NCBI GenBank assembly: GCA_022826515.1
Contig: JAJDUT010000063.1
Span: 1-29,039 of the forward strand
Source: Candidatus Latescibacterota bacterium
GTDB lineage: Bacteria; Latescibacterota; UBA2968; UBA8231
Length of the DNA: 29,039 bases
Direction of reading: 5' to 3'
How positions within the stretch are numbered: position 1 is the first letter of the stretch; each line of letters starts with the position of its first letter. Below the pieces are notes generated by a model. The model was not told where the DNA came from, did no database searches, and worked only from the letters and a program-made list of their open reading frames with translations. Both the position numbers and the translations under genes were made by a program. Positions 1-7,437 of the stretch are shown in pieces.

Positions 1-61
1 CAAATAAAACCTAAAGCAGGGCCGTACCACAACTTAGATTACTGTCGTGTACTTAGCCCTT

Positions 62-384
62 CTACTAAGAATTGATTGCGGTTCAACTGCACAGCCGAGG
101 ACCGAGCCGGGACTCGTCATGCAGCTACCGGCCTCGCTGTCGCTAGACCAGCCCGTAGCACTATAACTGCCGATCAGCGACGATTTGCCGCGCTGGGGAT
201 TGGCAGGTCGGGTTCACGAGGTAATTTTGCGGATACGGCTGATGTGCACCACCGACCGCGACCGTTTCAGCTTCAAGCTGAACGGCGACGAGTTGCCAGT
301 GCATATCACGCGCAAGATCGACCACATCTATCAGATGACTGCGCCGCGCTACCGCTCGCATTCGATTTTGAGCCTGAAAATTGA
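62..384 (+). pseudogene. Decayed fragment of a larger gene (unrecognised family)
   Basis: Reading frame 2 from about 62 to 345 gives protein-like sequence interrupted by an in-frame TAA at 164-166. On either side it reads smoothly, with LPASLSLDQPVAL before the stop and LPISDDLPRW, DRDRFSFKLNGDELP and MTAPRYRSHS after it. After about 345 the frame loses this character, and frame 1 gives FDFEPEN before a stop at 384, which suggests a frameshift or small deletion. No start codon with a ribosome site and no N-terminal domain is visible. The FKLNGDELP stretch looks like a beta-sandwich strand of the kind found at the C-terminal end of large uncharacterised or sugar-active proteins; that reading is a guess. 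A TTG-started ORF from 185 to 418 exists but is better explained as the open remainder of the broken gene. Confidence 0.42.
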
Positions 385-432
385 GTATATAGATTTACCT
401 TACCATTCCCCATTATAGAGAGGATACCTGCC

Positions 433-1116
433 ATGCTACTACGTATAGCTATCCTATGCATTCTCTGGGCCTTGCCCACCGCCGCTCAGGACGGACTGCT
501 GGGCACTTGGGAACATAGTCAAGAAGGAATTGAGGGGTTCCGCTTTACTTGGACCGACACCCTAGAAAAGAAGACCTTTGAAAACGCCACCGTTTTTTAC
601 GACACGGTGGCAGGCCAAGCCTCCCGCCGCGTGACTTTCCGAGAGGACGGGACCGCCCACCTCAATTCCGTGAGGATTTCTGACCTCAGCGACTTTTCCG
701 AGGCAGTGTTGACGGAACTAAAAGAACGGGGCCACCTCTTCGACTCTAGGACCTACGACGGGATAGGTACTTGGTGTACTGCTGGCGACAGTCTGTGGAT
801 CGGGTACGACGAATTCATCATATATGAAGGCGATACTGAGATCCAAATCTCCGCGTTTTCTGCTGAGGATTTTATCCGCGAGCAAGATGCTGGGGAAGAG
901 ATATCTGAGGAAGACCGCGCCGCCGTAGAAGCATTCTATTCCCATTTTTTCAGCCTCACTAAAGAGCAAATGGAGTTCGCCGGTACGTACCAGCTAGCAG
1001 GTGATAGGCTCTTTCTCACTTCTCTAGGTGTGGACGGTGCAGACCGCACCCGTGCGTACACTCGTACTACCGCTGTTACCGCCAACCCACATCAGTTGGG
1101 GGGCGCGGGCCCCTGA
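433..1116 (+). CDS. Secreted lipocalin-like hypothetical protein
   Basis: This 227-residue protein has a Sec signal peptide (about residues 1-19, ending TAAQ) and no lipobox cysteine. Right after cleavage it starts GLLGTWEHS, a pattern typical of lipocalin-like or META-type domains, in which a GTW strand opens a small barrel. Alternating strands follow (RRVTFREDG, TYDGIGTWCTAGDSLWIGYDEF), with a closing strand AGTYQLAGDRLFLTS near residue 190. The tail after that is low in structure. A purine-rich AGAGAGGA lies upstream of the ATG at 433. The likely location is the periplasm or cell surface, and the ligand is unknown. It precedes the MORN gene by 43 bases on the same strand. The lipocalin-like reading is by pattern only. 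Confidence 0.7.
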   Translation: MLLRIAILCILWALPTAAQDGLLGTWEHSQEGIEGFRFTWTDTLEKKTFENATVFYDTVAGQASRRVTFREDGTAHLNSVRISDLSDFSEAVLTELKERGHLFDSRTYDGIGTWCTAGDSLWIGYDEFIIYEGDTEIQISAFSAEDFIREQDAGEEISEEDRAAVEAFYSHFFSLTKEQMEFAGTYQLAGDRLFLTSLGVDGADRTRAYTRTTAVTANPHQLGGAGP

Positions 1117-1159
1117 ATGCCGGTTAATAACGTATCGGCCAATTAGTGCGGAGGGAATC

Positions 1160-1621
1160 ATGGCCAGCCATCTTGAAGACGTCGAGTACAAAAACGGCAA
1201 AAAACACGGCCCTTGGGTGCTGTACTACGCCGATGGCGGCAAGCGCCGCGAAGGCACTTTCGACATGGGCAAAAAGACGGGGAAATGGATCGAGTACCAC
1301 CGAAACGGCCGGCCCGCTAGTATCAATCACTACCGAGAAAATCAGCTTACCGGCGACCACGTAGCCTACTATGAAAACGGCAACCGGAAACAAACTGGGC
1401 AATTCAATGAATACCGCGGCAAGAGCACGGACGGGCGCAAGACGGGCACGTGGACCTTTTACTCCACAGACGGCGAAACGGTCTGGCGTCTCATTACCTA
1501 CAAAGACGGTCGCCGCTGCCGCGAGGACGAGCATCCCCTCGGTTTGTGCCCAGATTGCGACAAGCCGGTAGAATCGCCCGCATGGGAACACTGTCCCCGC
1601 TGCGACGCCGAGTTGATCTAA
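1160..1621 (+). CDS. MORN-repeat (YwqK-like) protein with C-terminal zinc ribbon
   Basis: The ATG at 1160 is preferred over an upstream in-frame start at 1028 because a GGAGGGA ribosome site lies just before it and the upstream extension overlaps the previous gene. The product has 153 residues. It contains about four MORN_2-type repeats of the form YKNGKKHGPWVLYY, GKKTGKWIEYHRNG, NQLTGDHVAYYENG and GRKTGTWTFYSTDG, as in YwqK antitoxin-like proteins. The last 25 residues hold two CxxC pairs, CPDC and CPRC, which form a zinc-ribbon knuckle. It has no signal peptide, so it is probably cytoplasmic. YwqK-family names come from toxin-immunity pairs, but no partner toxin is visible here, so an immunity role is not supported. 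It may be co-transcribed with the PhyH gene 34 bases downstream. Confidence 0.82.
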   Translation: MASHLEDVEYKNGKKHGPWVLYYADGGKRREGTFDMGKKTGKWIEYHRNGRPASINHYRENQLTGDHVAYYENGNRKQTGQFNEYRGKSTDGRKTGTWTFYSTDGETVWRLITYKDGRRCREDEHPLGLCPDCDKPVESPAWEHCPRCDAELI

Positions 1622-1655
1622 ACCGTTCGTTTGCAGAATTGACAAGGAGAACGCC

Positions 1656-2477
1656 ATGAGCGAGCATAGTGCCGCGCCCGTGTCCATGACCGCAGAGCAG
1701 AAGTTTTTTTTCGACCTCCAAGGCTGGATATTGTTGCCCTCGGTTCTGTCTGAGGCGGAGATCGAAGCGATGAAGGTCGAGGTGTACGACGGTGCCAAAC
1801 AGGGCTACCAAGGGGCCTTGCAGGAACTGTTGGATCATCCGGCGGTGGTCGGCATTCTCACTGAGATCCTCGCCGAAGAGCCGTACCTCGGGGACGATTA
1901 CTACAGCTTCCGCTGCGAAAATTCCTTTATCACAGTGCGACACGCCGGCTGGAAAAGCACCGATAACGGCACCGGCCTGCCGCATGTGGTGCGGCCGCCG
2001 CAACAGGCCAATGCCATGCGCTACCAAGTGGCGGGCAACAAGATATTTTCCGGGCTGACGCGAGTGGTGTGGGAGCTTGAAGAAGTGAAAGCCGGCCAAG
2101 GAGGCACCACGTTTCTCTCCGGCTCGCACAAGGCCCATTTCAACTACGGTGGCCCCGATCCCAACCGGCCCAATATCGGCGAATCGCCCTGGGAGGAACG
2201 CATGCGCACGGCCATGGCCCAATATAGCTGCCCGCCCGGCTCGGCGATTGTCTTCACCGAAAGCCTGCTACACGCAGCCAACGATTGGCGCAATACGGAC
2301 AATCCGCGCTGCGCCGTCTTCAATTGCTACAATTCCCTGTGGGCCCAATGGCACCGGCTCAACCTCAGCCACGAGGTCATCGAGGCCATGCCGCCCAAGC
2401 GCCGCTCGCTGTTTCGCGGCACTTGGCAAATAGGCGGTGATAATCGCACCTATGCGCTGGACAACCGCTCGGTTTGA
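1656..2477 (+). CDS. Phytanoyl-CoA dioxygenase (PhyH) family protein
   Basis: This 273-residue protein starts at an ATG with AAGGAGA upstream. Its order of motifs fits the PhyH double-stranded beta-helix fold: an N-terminal helix-strand FFFDLQGWILLPSVLSEAEIEAM, a core strand TRVVWELEEVKAGQGGTTFLSGSHK (about 135-159), and the distal metal histidine in ESLLHAANDW (H206), followed by R218, which may bind 2-oxoglutarate. The proximal HxD pair of typical Fe(II)/2-oxoglutarate enzymes is not evident: spacing points to H110 in LPHVVRPP, which is followed by V rather than D at +2. An HAG triplet lies at 96-98. The reaction and substrate are unknown. It is followed after 41 bases by the membrane protein gene, suggesting co-transcription. 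Confidence 0.85.
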   Translation: MSEHSAAPVSMTAEQKFFFDLQGWILLPSVLSEAEIEAMKVEVYDGAKQGYQGALQELLDHPAVVGILTEILAEEPYLGDDYYSFRCENSFITVRHAGWKSTDNGTGLPHVVRPPQQANAMRYQVAGNKIFSGLTRVVWELEEVKAGQGGTTFLSGSHKAHFNYGGPDPNRPNIGESPWEERMRTAMAQYSCPPGSAIVFTESLLHAANDWRNTDNPRCAVFNCYNSLWAQWHRLNLSHEVIEAMPPKRRSLFRGTWQIGGDNRTYALDNRSV

Positions 2478-2518
2478 AGAATAGCGAGTCGGGTGCTCGA
2501 CGGGCGAGGTCGGAGCGA

Positions 2519-4501
2519 ATGGCCGAAACCTTTATCAGCCGGGCCAACTCGGAGGTGACGCCTGCCGGGGAGAGCCAGCCTCTTTCCTTTCGAGCCTTTT
2601 TGCTAGGGTCTCTGTTGTGCCTGCTCATTGGCGTCGGCACCATCTACGCCAACGCCATCATCCAAGGCACCTTCATGGCTTGGTGCTTTAGCAATCCCGT
2701 TGCTCTCTTCCTGTTCTTCTACCTAGTGTTGGGCAATATCTTGGTGGGCACCTTGGCTCGCAATTTGGCGCTGAGGCGGGAAGAGTTGGTGCTGATCTAC
2801 GCCATGATGATGGTGTCGGCGTCGATTCCCACCTTTGGCTTGGTCGAGCACTTGCTGCCCATGATCACGGGGGTCTTTTACTATGCTACCCCCGAAAACA
2901 ATTGGGGTGAACTGATCCAGCCCTATGTTCCCGTTTGGATCGCCCCCAGCGATGGGCAGTTGATCCAGGGTTTCTACGAGGGCCTGCCCAAGGGGATGCC
3001 GGTGCCTTGGGAAGGCTGGTTCGAGGCGTTGGGCTATTGGTCTGTTTTCCTCCTCGCTCTCTACTTGGTGTCGATTGGCCTGATGGTGATTTTGCGCCGG
3101 CCGTGGATGGAAGGGGAACGCCTGCTCTATCCGATGATGCAGGTCCCCATTGAGATGATCAACGGACGCGAGGAGACATCCTTGGTGAGTGCGGTCTTCC
3201 GCCAGCCGCAGATGTGGATCGGTTTTGCTCTGCCCGTTATAGTGGGCTGCTGCAACGCCCTGCACAATTACTATCCGCAATGGCCGGGGCTGTACTTTCG
3301 CTCCAGTATGTACTTGTTCCGCGATACCATCAATCTGCCCTTTGAGTTTTCGTTTTCTCTGGTGGGTTTTTCCTATTTCATCAACCGCAACCTAGCCTTG
3401 GGCATCTGGTTTTTCTATTTGCTGGCCCTCGTCGAGCAGGGCTGTTTCAATATTTTCGGTATCCACAGTACGGAAAAATTGGGTTGGTTTAGTAATCCTA
3501 GTTCCCCTTATCTGACCCACCAAGCTCTGGGGGCCATGCTGGTATTCGCTCTATATACTTTGTGGAAGGCGCGCTCCCATTTGCTGGCGGTAGCGCGCCG
3601 GGCTTGGAGGTGGGGCGGCGACGATGGCGACCAGAACGAGATTATGTCGTACCGAGCGGCCTTGTGGACGGTACTGGTGGGATTGGTCGTCATGGTAGTG
3701 TGGCTCGAGGCCACAGGCATCCCCTTGGTGGCGGTATTGCTCTTAGTCGCGGTGGCGATGCTGATCTTCGTCGCCTTGTCGCGCATTGTCGCCGAGGCTG
3801 GGGTGGCGCTGGTGCGAGCGCCGCTCATTGCGCCCGATTTTGTCATGGCCAGCATGGGCACCTCCTTCCTCGGGCCGAAGGGCTTGACTGGACTGGCCTA
3901 CACCTATCCGTGGACTGCGGATATCGTCACCTTCCCCATGGCGGCCTGCGCCAATAGCCTGAAGATGATCCACGAGGTGGTGAAGGGGAGAAAGCGGGCC
4001 TTTTTCTGGGGCATGGTGCTGGCCTTGGTGGTTACGTTGGCCGGCGCGTTCTGGATTGTGCTGTACCTGTCCTATCGGCACGGCGGAATCAATCTCAATA
4101 GCTGGTTCTGGCTTACCTCTTCCTCCGTTCCCCTCTCCTATATCTCGATGATGATGCGCAATCCCTCGACGACGGAGCTAGGCGGCTGGCTGTTTACGGG
4201 CTTTGGCGCGGGACTGATGTGGCTGCTGATCTGGGTGCATCAGCGGGTCATGTGGTGGCCCATTCATCCGCTGGGCTTGGCCATGACCGGGACGGTTTTC
4301 ACCTCGGGGGTGATGTGGTTCAATGTCTTTTTGGCTTGGGCTATAAAGGGCTTGGTGCTCAAGTACGGCGGCGGCGTTTTGTACCGTCAGACCCGGTACT
4401 TTTTTGTCGGTATGATCTTGGGTGCCTTTGTCGTGGCTGGCACTTGGCTGGTTATCGACTTTATTACCGGGAAGCAGGGCAATTTCGTGTTGATATGGTG
4501 A
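2519..4501 (+). CDS. Polytopic membrane protein, DUF6785/DUF6784-like
   Basis: The frame is open from a TTG at 2474 that overlaps the previous stop, but ATG 2519 is chosen because GAGGT lies 8 bases upstream and the extension is poor in structure. The 660-residue product is dominated by hydrophobic segments, about 14 or more. The first is LGSLLCLLIGVGTIYANAII, and others include VALFLFFYLVLGNILVG and LLVAVAMLIFVALSRIVAEAG. A large loop near residues 120-165 precedes the next membrane segment. The overall pattern (RAFLLG start, EELVLIYAMMM, ERLLYPMMQVP) matches the DUF6785 family, which has an oligopeptide-transporter-like topology and no known function. It lies in the inner membrane. It ends 13 bases from the convergent gene at 4515. 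Confidence is high for a membrane protein and moderate for the family. Confidence 0.82.
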   Translation: MAETFISRANSEVTPAGESQPLSFRAFLLGSLLCLLIGVGTIYANAIIQGTFMAWCFSNPVALFLFFYLVLGNILVGTLARNLALRREELVLIYAMMMVSASIPTFGLVEHLLPMITGVFYYATPENNWGELIQPYVPVWIAPSDGQLIQGFYEGLPKGMPVPWEGWFEALGYWSVFLLALYLVSIGLMVILRRPWMEGERLLYPMMQVPIEMINGREETSLVSAVFRQPQMWIGFALPVIVGCCNALHNYYPQWPGLYFRSSMYLFRDTINLPFEFSFSLVGFSYFINRNLALGIWFFYLLALVEQGCFNIFGIHSTEKLGWFSNPSSPYLTHQALGAMLVFALYTLWKARSHLLAVARRAWRWGGDDGDQNEIMSYRAALWTVLVGLVVMVVWLEATGIPLVAVLLLVAVAMLIFVALSRIVAEAGVALVRAPLIAPDFVMASMGTSFLGPKGLTGLAYTYPWTADIVTFPMAACANSLKMIHEVVKGRKRAFFWGMVLALVVTLAGAFWIVLYLSYRHGGINLNSWFWLTSSSVPLSYISMMMRNPSTTELGGWLFTGFGAGLMWLLIWVHQRVMWWPIHPLGLAMTGTVFTSGVMWFNVFLAWAIKGLVLKYGGGVLYRQTRYFFVGMILGAFVVAGTWLVIDFITGKQGNFVLIW

Positions 4502-4514
4502 GTGCCCTGCTCAT

Positions 4515-6353
4515 TTAATACGCCACACTGATCGCGCCGGTGTGTTCTTCCCGTGCTTTGTCTGTGTCCACTCGCACCTGATACAGATACGTCCCGGGTG
4601 CCACGGCACTGCCGTCATCGCTGTGGCCGTCCCACAAGTGGACGTGACGACCGCTGCGCTGGTGGCCCCGGTAGAGCGACCGGACTAGACGGCCCGCGAG
4701 GTCGAATATATCTACCGCCACTTGACCGGTCTCCACCAATTCCAACAGCGAGTATTCGACACCGACCGCGTCGTTGATCCCGTCCCCGTTGGGCGTGACC
4801 ACGGGCGGCTGCGCCCGCACCTCGCTCACGAGGCGGCCGCGCAGGCGTATGCCGGCCCACACTTGGTTGCTGTCCAGTGCAAAGGTGGCGTCTCCGCCCT
4901 GTACCTGCTGGCCCACTTCGAGGGGGCGTTCGGAGTCGAACACTTGGCCTGCAAAAGTCGTGCCAAAGTGAAAGACTTGGGCGCGGAAGAAGACTTCGAC
5001 CAACTTCTGACTATCGGTGGCGTCCATGCGCGGCAGCGACAGCGCCAAGCGCTTGTACGCAAGGTCTGCAGTCCAGTCCACTCCATCTCCATTGACGTGG
5101 ACAGAATCGATGCCGACAAATCGTCCAGAGGTTTGCAGCACTAATTGGTCGAAACCACTGTTGTCCGGCACGATGAGCGGTTTAAAGGCATAGGTAAACG
5201 GCGTCACTTGGCCTGGTTCGGCTTCCACCGGCCAGATCTCGGCAACCACTTGGTCGGTTATGGGCGGCTGCGAGGTGGTGAACTCGACAAAGTTGAGCCC
5301 GGCCCCTTGAAAGCCTTTCGGCAGGAGCAGGATCTGGAATTGCAGGTACTGCCGGGCGTTCGGCGCAATAATGGGCGTGCCAGTGCTGTCGGCAAAATCG
5401 TAGGTCCCGGACCAGGGGTTCCAATGGTCTAAGTCTGTAGTAATGCCGGCTTTATTGCCCTTCAGCTTGTCGTAAGCCGCGCACGTGAGGGGCTGGCCGG
5501 TCGCATCGCGAAAGGTCTGCTCGTCGCCGCGGCCCGTAAAGCGCCAGTAGCGATTGGGGTCAGCCGCGGTGCCATTGCGCGTGCGGATTTTGACGCGGGC
5601 GTCTCGTTCCTTGAAACCGGACCAGCGCAGGTCGCCCACGGTGGCGGGGCCGCCCAAGTCGAAGATCTGAGTTTGGTAGAAGCCCTCCAAGACGTAGCCT
5701 TCTCCGTATGCTTCGAATTCGGCGACTTCCCAATCGCGTTGGCGGAAAGCCATGGTCAGTACCAGCCGGTCGGCAGCCTGGGGCGGAAAGAGGAGATCGA
5801 CAGTGCTAGAGCGATTGTCCGTTTCTGAGACGATGACCTCGTCGCGGTCGTCGTCGTAGGCTGTGAGGATGAATTGTTCGATAAAGCGCAGGGGAAATTG
5901 AGGCGAGGGATAGAACCGCACGCGGTTGACTGGGAAACGCGCCCCCAAGTCGAGAATGAGTACGACGCGCGCACCGACGTGCTCTGAATCGGTATTCTTG
6001 AACACGGTCGTCGAATCGCCGTCGGCGATTCCGGCGGTCACTTCATTCTCGGTTTCCAGAAAGCCGCCCACGCCAAAGCGGGCGCTCTTGGATCCGCCGC
6101 CTCGGTCCTTGGCGGTAAGTGCCAAATTATCGTCCGCTGTGGTCAGAATGGGCGTCGCTTGGCCGCCCTCAAACAGCAAGCCCTCGGTCCGCCCATCAAA
6201 ACCCGCAAAGGCTTCCTCCCAGGCCAGATGGACGATGTCCACTCCCTCCATCTGTGTGGGTGGGGGACCGCCAATTCGGTACAGGGTCAAGCCCCAGTTG
6301 TCGCACGGCCACAGGGCAATAGCGGCCCAGATCGCTAAAATGGACGCTCTCAT
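4515..6353 (-). CDS. Secreted discoidin-like protein with C-terminal FlgD-like Ig domain
   Basis: This 612-residue protein has a Sec signal peptide (about 1-21) followed by LTLYRIGG. A discoidin/F5-8C-like galactose-binding fold covers about residues 105-215 (IADGDSTTVF, VVLILDLGARFPVNRVRFYPS, WEVAEFEAYGEGY). A central module contains NRYWRFTGRG, KLKGNKAGITTDLDHW and the tryptophan motif WNPWS. A beta-rich stretch follows (FGTTFAGQVFDSERPLEVGQ). The last 95 residues form a FlgD-like Ig domain (TPNGDGINDA, IFDLAGRLVRSLYRG, WDGHSDDG, PGTYLYQV) that ends SVAY at the terminus. It is a close paralog of the gene at 12135 but lies apart from it, on the other strand. The GGGGTGA ribosome site and promoter are listed separately. 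It is probably exported to the cell surface; its ligand is unknown. Confidence 0.85.
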   Translation of the reverse strand: MRASILAIWAAIALWPCDNWGLTLYRIGGPPPTQMEGVDIVHLAWEEAFAGFDGRTEGLLFEGGQATPILTTADDNLALTAKDRGGGSKSARFGVGGFLETENEVTAGIADGDSTTVFKNTDSEHVGARVVLILDLGARFPVNRVRFYPSPQFPLRFIEQFILTAYDDDRDEVIVSETDNRSSTVDLLFPPQAADRLVLTMAFRQRDWEVAEFEAYGEGYVLEGFYQTQIFDLGGPATVGDLRWSGFKERDARVKIRTRNGTAADPNRYWRFTGRGDEQTFRDATGQPLTCAAYDKLKGNKAGITTDLDHWNPWSGTYDFADSTGTPIIAPNARQYLQFQILLLPKGFQGAGLNFVEFTTSQPPITDQVVAEIWPVEAEPGQVTPFTYAFKPLIVPDNSGFDQLVLQTSGRFVGIDSVHVNGDGVDWTADLAYKRLALSLPRMDATDSQKLVEVFFRAQVFHFGTTFAGQVFDSERPLEVGQQVQGGDATFALDSNQVWAGIRLRGRLVSEVRAQPPVVTPNGDGINDAVGVEYSLLELVETGQVAVDIFDLAGRLVRSLYRGHQRSGRHVHLWDGHSDDGSAVAPGTYLYQVRVDTDKAREEHTGAISVAY

Positions 6354-6381
6354 GTCGCTTCACCCCTTTGGAGATGGCTCC

Positions 6382-6410
6382 ATTATAAAGCGGCTCGGGT
6401 AGCGAAACAA
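6382..6410 (-). promoter_or_regulatory. Sigma-70-type promoter for the minus-strand discoidin/FlgD gene
   Basis: Read on the minus strand, a perfect -10 box TATAAT (6387-6382) follows TTGTTT (6410-6405) after exactly 17 bases. The -10 box ends 28 bases before the ATG, which allows a short leader carrying the GGGGTGA ribosome site. The -35 matches the TTGACA consensus in 4 of 6 positions. The 147-base gap also serves the divergent kelch gene, for which no clear promoter was found; TTGACC at about 6447 lacks a good -10 partner. Confidence 0.7.
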
Positions 6411-6500
6411 CTGCGCGGTGTGTGGCTGTTGGAGCTAGTCGTTGCTTGACCTATCTTTTTCGGCATAAGTCTAACTGCGTGATCTCATCAGGAGGAGCAC

Positions 6501-7427
6501 ATGGGAGTGTGGATCGAAAAAGCACCGATGCCGACCAATCGGCACGACCTACAGGCGATTGCTGTGGACGGCGAGATCTATGCCATTTCTGGGGCTGGAG
6601 ACCATACGGTGCACGTAGTTGAAATCTACGACGTAGCCAGCGACACTTGGCGACCGGGACCGCCCATCCCCACGCAGCGAGGCTGGTTCGGCGCGGCGCG
6701 GGTCGGCGACGAGATTTACGCCTGCGGGGGCAAGCGGGTGCGCACGGAGGAGGAAAAGCAGCAAACCGGCGACGACTATCACTTTGAAATCCGCGACAGC
6801 GTCGAGGTTTTGAATCTGAAGACGCAGACTTGGTCCGCCGTCGCACCCTTGAGCAAACCACGGGCTGGGTTGGTGGCCGTTGTCTGCAAGGGGAATATCT
6901 ACGCAGTCGGCGGCAACAGCATGAACGCCGAGCCAGAGAGCGGCCAGCAGCACTTAGACCGCGTCGAGGTCTTCGACCCGGCTACGGCCCGCTGGACCTT
7001 GGGGGTGCCCCTGCCCAAAGCAGTCCAAGGGCCTGGAGTCGCCGTGGTGGACGACAAAATCTACGTCGCGACCGGGATCGGCGGCGATGGACCCCGGCCT
7101 GACTTCAATGTCTTCGACCCGGATACTAGCCGCTGGTCGCCGCTGCCGCCCATTCCCACGCCGCGCTGCGATCCGGGCTGTTTGGCCGTGGGGCGCAAGA
7201 TCTATGTCTTTGGCGGCTGGGGCGGATCGGTGCCCTATCACACCGAGGTCGAAGTGTACGATATTGACGTCGGCACTTGGTCGAGCGAGACTCCCATGCC
7301 AGTGAAAAAAGCCTGGATGGCCACTGCGAATGTAGGCGAGCGAATTTTCGTCATGGGTGGGGCCCACAAGTGGGAGGACCGAGAGGGGTACAACTGGATC
7401 GCGGATCTGCACGAGTACGTGCCCTAG
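6501..7427 (+). CDS. Kelch-repeat beta-propeller protein
   Basis: This 308-residue protein starts at an ATG with a strong AGGAGGAG ribosome site at 6490-6497. It has six kelch-type units. Each holds a hydrophobic strand, a GG or related turn and a conserved tryptophan, as in DTWRPGPPIPTQR, QTWSAVAPLSKPRA, ARWTLGVPLPKA, SRWSPLPPIPTPR and GTWSSETPMPVKKA. The N-terminal strand WIEKAPMPTNRHD supplies the missing end of the last blade, so the propeller closes by the usual velcro arrangement with six blades. There is no signal peptide or lipobox, so it is probably cytoplasmic unless exported by an unusual route. Kelch propellers bind proteins or sugars, and a few act as epimerases or oxidases; no catalytic residue stands out. 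The CRTAC1-like lipoprotein gene follows after 10 bases. Confidence 0.9.
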   Translation: MGVWIEKAPMPTNRHDLQAIAVDGEIYAISGAGDHTVHVVEIYDVASDTWRPGPPIPTQRGWFGAARVGDEIYACGGKRVRTEEEKQQTGDDYHFEIRDSVEVLNLKTQTWSAVAPLSKPRAGLVAVVCKGNIYAVGGNSMNAEPESGQQHLDRVEVFDPATARWTLGVPLPKAVQGPGVAVVDDKIYVATGIGGDGPRPDFNVFDPDTSRWSPLPPIPTPRCDPGCLAVGRKIYVFGGWGGSVPYHTEVEVYDIDVGTWSSETPMPVKKAWMATANVGERIFVMGGAHKWEDREGYNWIADLHEYVP

Positions 7428-7437
7428 GCCGGCGCTC

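Noticed and set aside
1028..1159. N-terminal extension of the MORN protein
   Set aside because: It overlaps the end of the lipocalin-like gene in another frame, and the ATG at 1160 has GGAGGGA directly upstream.
1494..2222. Long antisense frame opposite the PhyH gene
   Set aside because: It lies antisense to a well-supported gene and its translation lacks domain-like features; it follows from codon bias in the real gene.
2474..2518. Upstream TTG start for the membrane protein, overlapping the PhyH stop
   Set aside because: The 15-residue extension is basic and featureless, and the ATG at 2519 has a well-placed GAGGT ribosome site.
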